Shown here: positions 1 to 9,400 of the stretch, in pieces
Layout of the letters: each line of letters begins with the position of its first letter
Position numbering within the stretch: position 1 is the first letter of the stretch
NCBI RefSeq assembly: GCF_002277955.1
Contig: NZ_CP018477.1
Coordinates: forward strand, 2,687,206 to 2,751,205
DNA from: Thermogutta terrifontis
GTDB lineage: Bacteria; Planctomycetota; Planctomycetia; Pirellulales; Thermoguttaceae
Direction: 5' to 3'
DNA: 64,000 nucleotides
Notes under the pieces: model-generated
Told to the model about the DNA's origin: nothing
Database searches by the model: none
Seen by the model: the letters and a program-made list of their open reading frames with translations, nothing else
Made by a program: the position numbers and the translations under genes

Positions 1-44
1 AGGTGCCCCGAAAGGGGTTGCGGGTTCGAGTCCCGTGCCCTCCG
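1..44 (+). tRNA. tRNA-Ser, 3' part only (5' end outside window)
   Basis: The first 44 bases are the 3' half of a class II tRNA. A long variable arm is seen as GTGCCCC-GAAA-GGGGTTGC. The T arm follows at 20-36 with loop TTCGAGT, then the 3' acceptor strand GCCCTCC at 37-43 and discriminator G at 44. A long variable arm, a G discriminator and an implied GGAGGGC 5' acceptor fit tRNA-Ser rather than Leu (A discriminator) or Tyr. No CCA is encoded (CTA follows). The anticodon lies outside the window, so the isoacceptor cannot be named. Confidence 0.85.
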
Positions 45-675
45 CTAGGATAAAGCGATGCTTTAAGAGACGGTGCTGCGATCGGTTGCCAGGCCTGTCG
101 AACTCGCCAGGCCGCGAATGATCGTCTAAAAAGCTGGTCATGTGACGGGCGGGGCAGGCTAATCAATTTTCCGTGAGCGATCTTCTTGCGTGAGAATTAG
201 TCGGTGCGCCCGTCGATAGCTGAGCGTAATCAGCAGGCGCGCTCTGTTTTAGGGATTCTCCAAAAAGTAAACCGTCCCCAAGAATTTAGGCCAATTCTCA
301 GGTTTTCGCAGAGGTTCGTGCTGACTCCCTGCCTGTCTTTTCTTTTTCGCTGCCGTCGCGTGTTGCCATATTAGGTCCAGTTACGTAAAGATGGTGGTGC
401 AGATCGCGCCGGTGGTGTGGTCGGCCGGTGCCGCATGAAAAGCGCCGGGGCTTTCCAGTGTCTGAGCCCTCCGGGGTGCACGTCTGGCGACGTGTTTTCC
501 CCTACGTTACATTGTCTGGTGGGAGGCCCAAACCGGACAGGAAACAGAACGGTAGGGAACTGCCCGAGAAGGCCTGGCCCATGAGGTGGGGCCTCTTGTA
601 CAGTTCGGGCAACCTCGGCAGGAAGGCCGGTGCTATCACCCTTTTGCGGCTTTGACGTTAATCGTGGAGCGTTCC
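45..675. other. Intergenic stretch, no gene seen
   Basis: About 630 bases lie between the tRNA and the GYF protein. Short open frames occur (for example 428-655), but none has a convincing ribosome site or a recognisable product. There is a direct repeat of GCCAGGCC around 88-112. No tRNA-like, 6S-like or SRP-like fold was recognised. Confidence 0.5.
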
Positions 676-2031
676 GTGGCCCAGGGCTCCTTATGGTTTA
701 TCTATCGAACCGCCAGCCAGCAGGTCGTCGGTCCGATTCCGGCGGCACAGGTGGCTCAGTGGCTGAGTGGGGGCGGATTGGGGGAAGACGATCTGATTGG
801 GCCTTCTCCGAACGGCCCCTGGTCGCCACTCCGAGATTGGTCGAGGGCTCAGGTTTCGGCGGTTCCGCCAGCCGCACCCCCAACCCCAGTTGCCGGTTCA
901 ACAGTTAGCCACCGATCGGCAAATCCACTGGCCGGCGATCCAGAGTTCCTTCGCAAACAGCGGCAGCGTGCCCGGGAGCGGGCAAAAAAGATTACTTATT
1001 TTTTGGTTGGCACCATCGGGGTGCTGTTTATCCTGTTTATCGTTGTTCTCACGCGGCCGTTGCAAAGTATCTTGGGAGGTAAATCAAGCGGAAAAACAGT
1101 GCCACAGCCAGCTGGACTGGGAGACCCGGCGGCCCAACTGGCCAGCACCGCGTCTGCGGATCTTCGGCAATTGTTAGGCCCTCTGGATGCCAATAACGAT
1201 CGCACAATTGCGTCTCCGGGAGGTAACGCTGCTATTCTTAAGAATCCCGTTGAGCGGCTTGCCGAGGCCGCGAGGGCATTTGGGGGAAGCGGAGAAAAGC
1301 TTCGCGATGCCCACGACGGCATCGAAATTCGAGTGCAGGGCGTGGAGATTACACCGCTTCGTGTGCGTCTCGGGGAGCGGTCCTTTCGAACTCGATCGCC
1401 CTATCTTGTCGTTCGAATACGAATCGCTAACCAAACAAGTGATCGGTTTGTAACATATTCCCCAGCCCATAGCAGCCAGCCGAGTGCGACACTCACCTGG
1501 GCCGGGAGCACCGATCCAGTGCGTCCTTACTGGAGACAGGGGTACGATATAGACGGCCAGCAGCGGAGCCCTCTGCGTCTTGGGCCAGGTGAGGCTGCGA
1601 TGGATGCCTATGCCTTCACTGTGCCTCCCGAATCGGTTGACCAGGTCGCGCTGACGTTGCCGGGTCAGTCGCTGGGCACGAAAGAAGACTTTGCTTTTAT
1701 TCTTTCGCTCGATAAGTTGAACCGTGCGGAGCGAGCAAACCCGGAACCAGCGGAAGGCGGCATCGAAGAGGATTCTGGAATTGGTCCGTTGTCGCCAGCA
1801 ACCTCCGCGTCTTCCGATCAATCTGAGGACGCTTCGCCACCCGACGAAGAGGCTCTGCCGATTCCCGGAATTCACGATACCCCTGGAACCGGCCAGCCGA
1901 CAATGTCGGAGGAGGATTTGCGACAACAGGAGGAACTCCGCCGCAAAGCCGAGGTGATGCAGGAACTCCTCGACCGTCAGAGGGAAAAAGCCAGGTCCGA
2001 TGGGACACGGAGCCCAGCCAGGACGCGGTAG
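676..2031 (+). CDS. GYF-domain (DUF4339-like) single-pass membrane protein
   Basis: The N-terminus (about residues 4-50, WFIYR...VGPI...) matches the GYF_2/DUF4339 pattern found in many planctomycete membrane proteins. This domain is thought to bind proline-rich partners. A transmembrane segment (YFLVGTIGVLFILFIVVL) lies near residues 105-125 after a basic Arg/Lys patch. A beta-rich extracytoplasmic domain and an acidic, low-complexity, Glu/Gln/Arg-rich tail follow. I chose GTG 676 because GGAG at 666-669 sits 6 nt upstream. The frame is open back to GTG 586 and GTG 664, but those have no good ribosome site. Two envelope-type genes follow on the same strand. The specific function is unknown. 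Confidence 0.75.
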   Translation: MAQGSLWFIYRTASQQVVGPIPAAQVAQWLSGGGLGEDDLIGPSPNGPWSPLRDWSRAQVSAVPPAAPPTPVAGSTVSHRSANPLAGDPEFLRKQRQRARERAKKITYFLVGTIGVLFILFIVVLTRPLQSILGGKSSGKTVPQPAGLGDPAAQLASTASADLRQLLGPLDANNDRTIASPGGNAAILKNPVERLAEAARAFGGSGEKLRDAHDGIEIRVQGVEITPLRVRLGERSFRTRSPYLVVRIRIANQTSDRFVTYSPAHSSQPSATLTWAGSTDPVRPYWRQGYDIDGQQRSPLRLGPGEAAMDAYAFTVPPESVDQVALTLPGQSLGTKEDFAFILSLDKLNRAERANPEPAEGGIEEDSGIGPLSPATSASSDQSEDASPPDEEALPIPGIHDTPGTGQPTMSEEDLRQQEELRRKAEVMQELLDRQREKARSDGTRSPARTR

Positions 2032-2164
2032 CAACCGTTGCCCGTTAAGAAAGCGCGGGTTGCCCTGAAGGCCACCTGTGACAAATTTATGACCCCACAT
2101 GGCGGCGTGGGCGCAAGAATCTGGAAAACGCAAAACCGCCGGTTGATTTGATCTCGCTCTCGGG

Positions 2165-3448
2165 ATGGCAACAATGGAAAAAATTTCACGGCATTCGGCG
2201 ACCTGGATCGCGACCGCCTTTGGTCTGTTGACATGCGTCCCATTAGTCTCATATGCCCATGAAAGCTGGCCACGGTTTCGGGGACCGAACGGCTCGGGCA
2301 TTTACAGGACTCACGAGTTTCCTGTTGTTTTTTCCGCCAATTCATTTTTGTGGACTGCCGAATTGGCGGGCATTGGCCATTCTTCTCCCGTCATCGCAAA
2401 TGGTCGGGTGTTTACGGCATCTGCAAATCAGCAGACCGGAGAGCAGATACTGGAAGCGTGGGACTTGCTTTCCGGAACAAAGCTTTGGTCGCGGCCACTT
2501 CCCGGCCATGTTTTCCCAAAACACGAATTCAACAGTTTCGCCTCGTCCACTCCGGCGCTGGACGGAGCGCGGTTGTATTATGCCTGGGCGGTCCCGGAAT
2601 CCTTACATGTGGTGGCCCTCAGCCAGAGCGACGGAACTGTGGTCTGGGAGGTTGATCTCGGTCCTTTCGTGTCGCAGCATGGGTTTGGGGCTTCTCCCAT
2701 CCTGTATAAGGACCTGGTAATCCTTCCCGATGAACAGGATCAGGAAAGCAGCGTGGTGGCGCTGGATGCGGCCACGGGAAAAATTCGCTGGAAAACACCG
2801 CGACGGACGCAGAAAACGGCTTACTCCACGCCTTGCCTCATGGAAACAGATGGGGCAAGCTCGCAACTGATTCTGACGAGCTGGGCGCATGGCATCGCGA
2901 GCCTCGATCCGGAATCCGGTCAGCCATTATGGGAGTTGAATCTCTTTCATAATCGAACCGTGGGGTCTCCCGTAGTGGTGGGTGACGTTATTGCGGCTTC
3001 CTCGGGCGAGGGAGGGATTGGGCGTGAAATGTTCGTCGTTCGATCTCCCAGTTCCTCCACCGAAAGACCCGAAGTATTGTACGAAGTCAAAAGCAACATT
3101 CCCTATGTACCTACTCCTGTGGCATACGAGGGCAAGCTCTACCTCCTCTATGACAAGGGTGTCATGAGCTGTCTAGAGCTGAGCACTGGCGCACTCCTCT
3201 GGCGAAATCGATTGCCGGGGGAATACTTCAGTTCTCCTGTCATTTTGGGTGGAAAGATTTACTGCATTTCCCGAACGGGAACGGTGGTTGTTCTGGCCAC
3301 TAGTGAGCAGTTTCGCCTCCTTGGCACGAGCGAATTGGGTGAGGGAACACACAGCACACCGGCAGTGGCGGACGGCATCCTCCTCATCCGCACGTTTCGC
3401 AAACTGTTTGCTGTAAAAGCGATAGGTCATTTGCACGCAGGCCTTTGA
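2165..3448 (+). CDS. Secreted PQQ-like beta-propeller repeat protein
   Basis: About 427 residues. A signal peptide (hydrophobic ATWIATAFGLLTCVPLVSYA) is followed by HESWPRFRGPNGSG, the typical opening of planctomycete PQQ-repeat (outer membrane assembly BamB-like) proteins. Repeated blades carry GxxxWxxxL-type motifs (TKLWSRPL, TVVWEVDL, KIRWKTP, QPLWELN, ALLWRNRL). No PQQ-dependent dehydrogenase active site was seen, so a structural or binding role is more likely than catalysis. ATG 2165 and ATG 2174 are both possible; neither has a strong ribosome site. The next gene starts 16 nt after the stop, suggesting co-transcription. Confidence 0.85.
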   Translation: MATMEKISRHSATWIATAFGLLTCVPLVSYAHESWPRFRGPNGSGIYRTHEFPVVFSANSFLWTAELAGIGHSSPVIANGRVFTASANQQTGEQILEAWDLLSGTKLWSRPLPGHVFPKHEFNSFASSTPALDGARLYYAWAVPESLHVVALSQSDGTVVWEVDLGPFVSQHGFGASPILYKDLVILPDEQDQESSVVALDAATGKIRWKTPRRTQKTAYSTPCLMETDGASSQLILTSWAHGIASLDPESGQPLWELNLFHNRTVGSPVVVGDVIAASSGEGGIGREMFVVRSPSSSTERPEVLYEVKSNIPYVPTPVAYEGKLYLLYDKGVMSCLELSTGALLWRNRLPGEYFSSPVILGGKIYCISRTGTVVVLATSEQFRLLGTSELGEGTHSTPAVADGILLIRTFRKLFAVKAIGHLHAGL

Positions 3449-3464
3449 GGAGCCTTCGCTTTTT

Positions 3465-4220
3465 ATGCGCCATCTGGAACGCGAAAATCCCGCTTCTCCC
3501 GACTTCCAATCCGGGGTCTCCCAACCACTTAAAGACCGAGCAGATACATCTCAGGACGTAGCGCGATTGTTGTCAGAGTACGTGCTGATAAGGCGTGCGG
3601 CTCTGTCCTGGTACTATTTTGTGCTCGTGGGTTGTACTCTGGGAGGCCTGGCCATCGGCTGGTTGGCGGCATCTTCCTTTCGGCAGCCGAGGGCGGTGAG
3701 TTCCCCTGCGAATGCGGCCTCGGGCGAGCGAGTCCTGCTCAGCGGTAAGATTCGTTTCATCGATGCTGGGGGAATGGGCCATCCAGATACCGGCGCCGTG
3801 GTGATTGCGCTCCCCGCAAGACAGTTTCCCGATTCGCCCGTGCCCATCGAGGGGCTTCGGCCGTGGGATAGGGATTCCGCTCAGAGGCAACGCAATCTTG
3901 AGACGCTGGCGGAAAACGGCGGAGCGTGGACGACCGTCGATGAAGCTGGTGAATTCAGTCTCGTATTGCCGATGCAAGGGGATTACTGGGTGCTCGTGAT
4001 CTCCAAGAACCTGGCACGACCCAAATCGGTGACGGAACAGCCGAACCGGGGCATTGCGGAATTGGACCTATCCCAACTTTCGCGTTACTTTGAACGCCCG
4101 GGGGATTTAATCGGCCCACAGGAGTACTACTGGTCGCGACAGCGTGTCGAGGTTAGCGGAGGGCGAATCCATCACGTCTTTGATGGAAGCTCCTGGAGCG
4201 ATCTGGATAAGATTCGGTAG
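3465..4220 (+). CDS. Membrane-anchored protein with carboxypeptidase-regulatory-like domain
   Basis: 251 residues. A cytoplasmic N-terminus of about 45 residues is followed by a transmembrane helix (YYFVLVGCTLGGLAIGWLAA). An extracytoplasmic beta-sandwich then begins VLLSGKIRFIDAGG and ends ...DEAGEFSLVLPMQGDYWVLVISK. That shape, a G-x-V/I strand, a variable insert and a 'G-x-F-x-L-x-x-P-x-G-x-Y-x-V' closing, is what carboxypeptidase regulatory-like (CarboxypepD_reg) domains show. The ribosome site GAGGAG overlaps the stop of the preceding propeller gene, so the two are probably translated from one mRNA. No enzymatic motif was seen. Confidence 0.65.
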   Translation: MRHLERENPASPDFQSGVSQPLKDRADTSQDVARLLSEYVLIRRAALSWYYFVLVGCTLGGLAIGWLAASSFRQPRAVSSPANAASGERVLLSGKIRFIDAGGMGHPDTGAVVIALPARQFPDSPVPIEGLRPWDRDSAQRQRNLETLAENGGAWTTVDEAGEFSLVLPMQGDYWVLVISKNLARPKSVTEQPNRGIAELDLSQLSRYFERPGDLIGPQEYYWSRQRVEVSGGRIHHVFDGSSWSDLDKIR

Positions 4221-4235
4221 CGTCAGCTCGGCATC

Positions 4236-4721
4236 TCAGTCGATAACGAACGGTGAATCGGAAAGATCTTCGTATCGAATCTCGTCCACTTTCTCCTTTT
4301 TGCCCCATCCCGCATAAAGCCGATTTGGTGCGTTGAAGACCAGCCCTGGCCTGTCAGAAATGTTCTTATACGCGTGGACCACCCCTGGGGGAATGGTGAC
4401 ACACACCGCGTTCGATTCGCCCACAATCAGTTTCTGAGCTACCAAGTAGGTGGGCGAATCCCTTCGGTAGTCCCACAGATAGAGCTTGAAATCACCCGGC
4501 CCAATAAAGGCAAAATAATCTGTTTGGTCTCGGTGTTCGTGAGGTCCACGAACAACGCCAGGAAGGGTTTCACTGACGTAAGCCATCACCGGATAGAGTT
4601 CTGGGACGAGCTCATCGTGACGGAACAACTCCACGAGCCATCCCCGCGCGTCAGAGAAACGTCGCAAAGGACGAATCTGAACTCCCTCGATTTGACCCTC
4701 ACGAAATAGCACTTCAGACAT
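4236..4721 (-). CDS. dTDP-4-dehydrorhamnose 3,5-epimerase (RmlC-like cupin)
   Basis: 161 residues from ATG 4721, which is preceded by GAGGAG 9 nt upstream; the frame extends to 4751. The RmlC fold is recognisable: RFSDARGWLVELFR, then VMAYVSETLPGVVRGPHEHRDQTDYFAFIGPGDFKLYLWDYR, then VTIPPGVVHAYKNIS. The His in the GPHEH segment corresponds to the family's catalytic base region. True RmlC enzymes are about 180 residues and sit with rmlA/B/D. This gene is isolated and slightly short, so it could act on another NDP-sugar. It converges on the preceding plus-strand gene with 15 nt between the stops. Confidence 0.75.
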   Translation of the reverse strand: MSEVLFREGQIEGVQIRPLRRFSDARGWLVELFRHDELVPELYPVMAYVSETLPGVVRGPHEHRDQTDYFAFIGPGDFKLYLWDYRRDSPTYLVAQKLIVGESNAVCVTIPPGVVHAYKNISDRPGLVFNAPNRLYAGWGKKEKVDEIRYEDLSDSPFVID

Positions 4722-4969
4722 CGCAGACAACTCCTCACAACTCGTTAACACTGCGGTTAGATTTCTATTGTATTTTCATTGTTGCGTGCCGGGAAAGCGA
4801 AATCTTTTCCTCAAGGCGTCATTGAGGGAGCCACAGTCATCCCCCTTGTGGGATATACGGCGGCGGCATTAGCCTAGCGGAAGGTCGCGAATATCGACCA
4901 CTTGCGATTAGAGCATCGGACAATCCAGGTGCACATCTGTCCAACAATCAAGCATAGCGGTCAAAACGA
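4722..4969. promoter_or_regulatory. Divergent intergenic region
   Basis: This 248-base gap separates the RmlC-like gene (minus) from the regulator gene (plus) and must carry both promoters. An imperfect dyad GGTCG-cgaatat-CGACC is at 4883-4899, about 70 bases before the regulator start. It could be an operator, but nothing else supports that. Confidence 0.3.
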
Positions 4970-6364
4970 ATGATGTCGCAAAAGCGTCCACGCAGTCAGA
5001 TTGCGCGTCTTCTCAATCTTCTTCGGGAACCTGTTTACTTTGTGGATGGACAATGGCGAATCCGATTTTGTAATCGCGCGTGTTTGGAATGGCTGGCCTG
5101 CCGGGAAGAGGATATTATTGACCGCCGATGCGCATTCCACAGCAGCCTCGATCTGGAACCGGGGGACGCACTGGCCGCCGGGCTGTGCCCACCCCCGGGG
5201 GCTTTCGACCGAGAGGAGACCATGGGGACTGTTGCGTGTCTGACTCCCGATGGCCAGCTCCGCAGGCGGCACGCCCGGTTTTTGCGCGTCCACGACCTCG
5301 AAGGGCGACCGGCCCTGCTCGTGGTTGTTGCCGACAAGGACGGCATCGATACTGTGCCGCGATTGACCGACATCTCGCCGGAGACCACCCACCAACAGTT
5401 ACAGGCCTTGGCACTTCATGAGCAGATTCGCGAATTCCGGCAGGGTATTGCCACGCGATTCCACGCGCACCTGTTGATGGGGACCAGTGCTGTGGCTAAG
5501 AGGATGCAGCAGCAGGTGGCGGCGGCCGCAAGTCTCGCCAACCATGTGGTTGTCGTCGAACCTCCTGGGGGGCATGGTGCTGAATTGGCAAAAGCGATTT
5601 TTTACGCAGCGCGCCCGGATCCCCAGCAGTGCCTGGTTCCCCTGCCCTGTGAGGAGCTTGACCCGGATATTCTGCGAAACACCCTTCAGGCATTTGCAGC
5701 AATCTCGCTCCCATCAGGATTGACGCATACATTCATCCTGGAGAATTTGCATCAACTCCCCTGGCCCACGCAGCAGGTCCTCTATGAATTCCTGCGGCGT
5801 CCTCCGCACGGAATACGGGTCATTGCCACAACTCAGTCCGACCTGATGACACTAGCCTCCCAGGGCAAGTTGATCGAGGACCTTGGCCAGATGTTGAGTA
5901 CGTTCCTCATTTTTATTCCACCCATTCGGGAGCGCCGCGAAGACATTCCCCTCATTGCACAGACGTTGCTTGAAGATTGTAATGTGAGGGAGTCGAAGCA
6001 AGTGATGGGATTCACATCGGAAGTGCTGGACATTCTGGTGCAGCACGATTGGCCAAATAATTATGCTGAGCTAGCCAGCGTTATTCAGCAAGCTCATAAT
6101 CGTGCGGCAGGAACGCTCATTGCTTCCGGGGATCTACCCCAGGACTTCCGCTGGGCTTTTCAGAAAAAACTGCGGAGTCTGAAGGAGCCAGAGAAGATTT
6201 CCCTTCCTGCGTTTCTTGCCCAGGTCGAAAAGGAACTTCTAGCAAGGGCGCTGCGGCGAGCGCGTGGGAACAAATCACTGGCCGCCAAAATGCTTGGCGT
6301 ATCCCGTCCGCGTCTGTACAGACGGCTGGTTCAGTATGGACTCATTTCTCCGGAGGAGGAATAA
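4970..6364 (+). CDS. PAS / degenerate sigma-54-activator-like regulator with Fis-type HTH
   Basis: 464 residues in three parts. A PAS-like domain spans about 12-60 (LREPVYFVDGQWRIRFCNRACLEWL). An AAA+ region at about 165-350 aligns with sigma-54 activators, including the family signature PPIRERREDIPLIAQ. A Fis-type helix-turn-helix closes the protein (ALRRARGNKSLAAKMLGVSRPRLYRRL). The ATPase centre is degraded: Walker A reads VVEPPGGHGAELAKA with no GKE/GKT, Walker B reads THTFILENLHQLP instead of LFLDE, and no GAFTGA loop is present. It probably binds DNA and senses a signal without remodelling sigma-54 polymerase. ATG 4970 and ATG 4973 are both possible. Confidence 0.8.
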   Translation: MMSQKRPRSQIARLLNLLREPVYFVDGQWRIRFCNRACLEWLACREEDIIDRRCAFHSSLDLEPGDALAAGLCPPPGAFDREETMGTVACLTPDGQLRRRHARFLRVHDLEGRPALLVVVADKDGIDTVPRLTDISPETTHQQLQALALHEQIREFRQGIATRFHAHLLMGTSAVAKRMQQQVAAAASLANHVVVVEPPGGHGAELAKAIFYAARPDPQQCLVPLPCEELDPDILRNTLQAFAAISLPSGLTHTFILENLHQLPWPTQQVLYEFLRRPPHGIRVIATTQSDLMTLASQGKLIEDLGQMLSTFLIFIPPIRERREDIPLIAQTLLEDCNVRESKQVMGFTSEVLDILVQHDWPNNYAELASVIQQAHNRAAGTLIASGDLPQDFRWAFQKKLRSLKEPEKISLPAFLAQVEKELLARALRRARGNKSLAAKMLGVSRPRLYRRLVQYGLISPEEE

Positions 6365-6461
6365 TCCGCTGGGGTAAAGAAGGGAGCCAAACGCTGCATG
6401 CAGGGACTCGCCGGTCCGAGATCTTTTAACGAATGATGTCCCGGCGAGAGATTTCCTCTGT

Positions 6462-9400
6462 TCAGTCGAATTTCAGGATTCCAAATCGCCACGGACGGTG
6501 GAAATCCACAGCTCCGGGCGGCACCCAAGAGTAATATTCACGCTCCTGCGGGTTAAGGGCGTCAATTCTGAACAGGTTGATAAACCATTGCTCGCCAGGC
6601 TGCGGAATCTCCGTCGGACCTCCCACGATGGCCTTAAAGGGAATTGCATATTCCACACTCCAGCCCTTGGCGCCGCGCTCACCTACTTTCCCGTCAATAG
6701 CCACCTTGGTCACAAGTCCATCACAGGTGAAGTCTTTCAGGCCGATAAACCGTACACGTTCTCCGCCAACGGGACGACCATTGAGGATGAAGGCATCGAA
6801 CACCGTGTTGAGCGGACTCACGTTCAACTCGTAATAAAGCCGGGGATTCCCCGTTGGACAGAGGAAGACTTCAACACACTCCTCATCGTAGATAGGACTA
6901 TCTCGTTCCTGGAGGGTTCCCCAGACGAAATCATCCTCACATTCAAACGCCACATAGAGATACCGATCATTGTACAGGAGTCTCGCTCGCGTCTTGTGAC
7001 GGGCAGGTTTTCCCGCAATTGGGTCGCCTAGCTCAGCGACGGGTGCCGCGTGCCACAGTGGATCGTCGAGAGCGCCGGTCAATTCCAGATCACGCTCAAT
7101 TTTGAAGCACCGGTAAACGGGTTCAAAGAGAAAAATTCGCTCTGCACCCAACCCTGGTGGCAACTCCCGAAGGGCTTCGGCACATTTCTGCCGATATTCA
7201 TCCTGCTCCCCCGGAACAGAAGGCATGCCTGCTCCGACCTGCCAGGCCTCTTTTGCCTCCTCCAAGCGACCCAGTTTGGCCAGGGCAACCCCCTGCCAGT
7301 ATCGGGCGGGAGCTTCAATCGGTTTATTGGAACGCCCGACATGCAGGTTCTTCGGATAAGTGAGAGCGGCTTCAAAATCTGCCAGCGCGGAGCGAAGATC
7401 GCCGCGATCCATGCGTTGCTGACCGCGACGTATATGGGCGCGATTAAAAAGCCGCCACACGATGTCTTGACCTTCCCAGTTGGTGAAATAGGGTGCGTTC
7501 TCCAGCACCCGCAGGCAGTCATCGTATTGCTCGCTATCGAAGTACATTTGAGCCAGGAGTACGGTGAGATCGGTCCGTCGCACGCCAGAGAGCGGCATGG
7601 TTTCAACAAGGCTGATGGCCTCGCTGCGGCGACCGGCGGCAACGAGAAGCTCGGCCAGATCGCGATAGAGCGTCTGGTCCTGCGGATTTGATTTGATGGC
7701 CTGCCGATAATACTTCTCCGCGGCAGCGAGATCGCCCCGTGCTGCTGCCTCCAATCCCAGATTGCGCCAGGCCACGCTGTTTGACGGCTCCAACTCCACA
7801 GCTTTCGTCCAGGGAGGTATCGCTTCGTCCACACGGCCCAACGCGGCCAACAGACAACCAAGCTGGAACCACGCGTGACTGTCCGAAGGATTGGCGGCCA
7901 CAACGTATTTCAGAACGGGAATTTCTTCCACACGCGAAGCAAACCGTTTGGGCACTCTGTGCTGCATAGCCTGGGCCAGCATCTGCTTTGCGGCTTCCGT
8001 TTTGCCCTGCCCATCCAGTAACCATGCGAGCGTCCAGTAAGTCATTGCCGAAAGCTTGGGCACGGCCTGCGGATCCGCCGTGACAATCTGTACAAGCCGG
8101 GTGGCAAGGGCATCCTGACCAACATCCTTAAGAAAATGAACGGCCTCCAGGACTTCAAACTCGAATTCCCCCAATCGATCAAGCATGCGTTTGAGGAATA
8201 CTTTTTCATCCTCGCTCTTGCCAATCACAAGAATCCATGCAGGGACGATGGCTGTTGTTTCTTGGGCGGAACGCGATGCCGCCCGATTAAGAGCTTCTTC
8301 CCGTTCGCCCTTTGCATACAGGGCCAGAATGAGGTGGTCCTCACTGACAGGATCGTCGGGTTTTGCTTGAAGGGCCCGACGGAAGGCAGCCTCCGCAGTT
8401 CCGAAGTCGCCTCGCCGCATCGCAATGCGGCCCAAAAGGTCGGCTGATGCTGCAGCCGTTTCGGGATGTTTTTCCGCTCGGGCGGTTAGATTCCACGCTT
8501 CCTGCCAGTTTTGCAGTTGATATTGAGATGCGGCCGCATAAAAGAGAGACCACGGATCGTCCGGAGATTCTTTCAGGGCGTGCGTCAACCAGGTAAGCGC
8601 CGACTCATATTGTCCGGCCTCAAAATCGAGAACCGCCAGTCCGCACAGTGACCGCACGTGTTTGGGGTCTTTCTCCAAAGCTTTTTGGTACAATTCCCGC
8701 GCGCGACGACGATCGGTGGCCAGGTCAGCCTTCTCCCCGGCTTTGTAAAAATCATCGGCTAATTTTTCCGCGTCAGGTTTTTCGCGGAATTGCGATGGAT
8801 CAGGCGGTTCCACTTTGGGAATTTCCAAGGGGGACTTGTACGCGGCAAGCAAACTACCGTCTTTGGCACGGAACTCCACGCAAAAGCTCTGCGATGCTGC
8901 GACCGGCACGGCGAGGCGAACGGGTTTTTGGGGTGAAAGGTCAACCGAATACCGGGCGATTTCTCGATTTTCCTGGCTGATAATGCAGGTCGCTCCGTTA
9001 TAAACGCCCGTTGCAATCGCGCGAACTTCCACACCTTTTCGCCCACGCATCACATTGATGGCAACATGCCGGGTGGCGAATTCGAATCCATCCCCCAGCC
9101 CGTGGACAGGATACCACCATTCTCTCCAAGCCACCGTTTGTCGGGGACGCAACCGGCCGTAGTCAGACTGTGTGGGAAGAGGGCCACTTTGCACTTCAAT
9201 ATAAGGACCATCCTCATCCGTGAGATCCTGTTCTGCAACCCTTCCGAACTCCCACTCGCCCCAGGTCCACGCCTTTTTGCCACTGAGTTCTCGATGATCC
9301 GCCCATTGAACGAGGCCCCGATCTGCGTCCACGTCGTAGGCCCCAAAAAAATCGTGCGTGCACTGTACGGCAAACACGGAGGCGTACGTGTCATAGTTTT

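Noticed and set aside
428-655. 75-residue plus-strand protein near the left edge
   Set aside because: No ribosome site, no domain; it overlaps the leader of the GYF gene in another frame.
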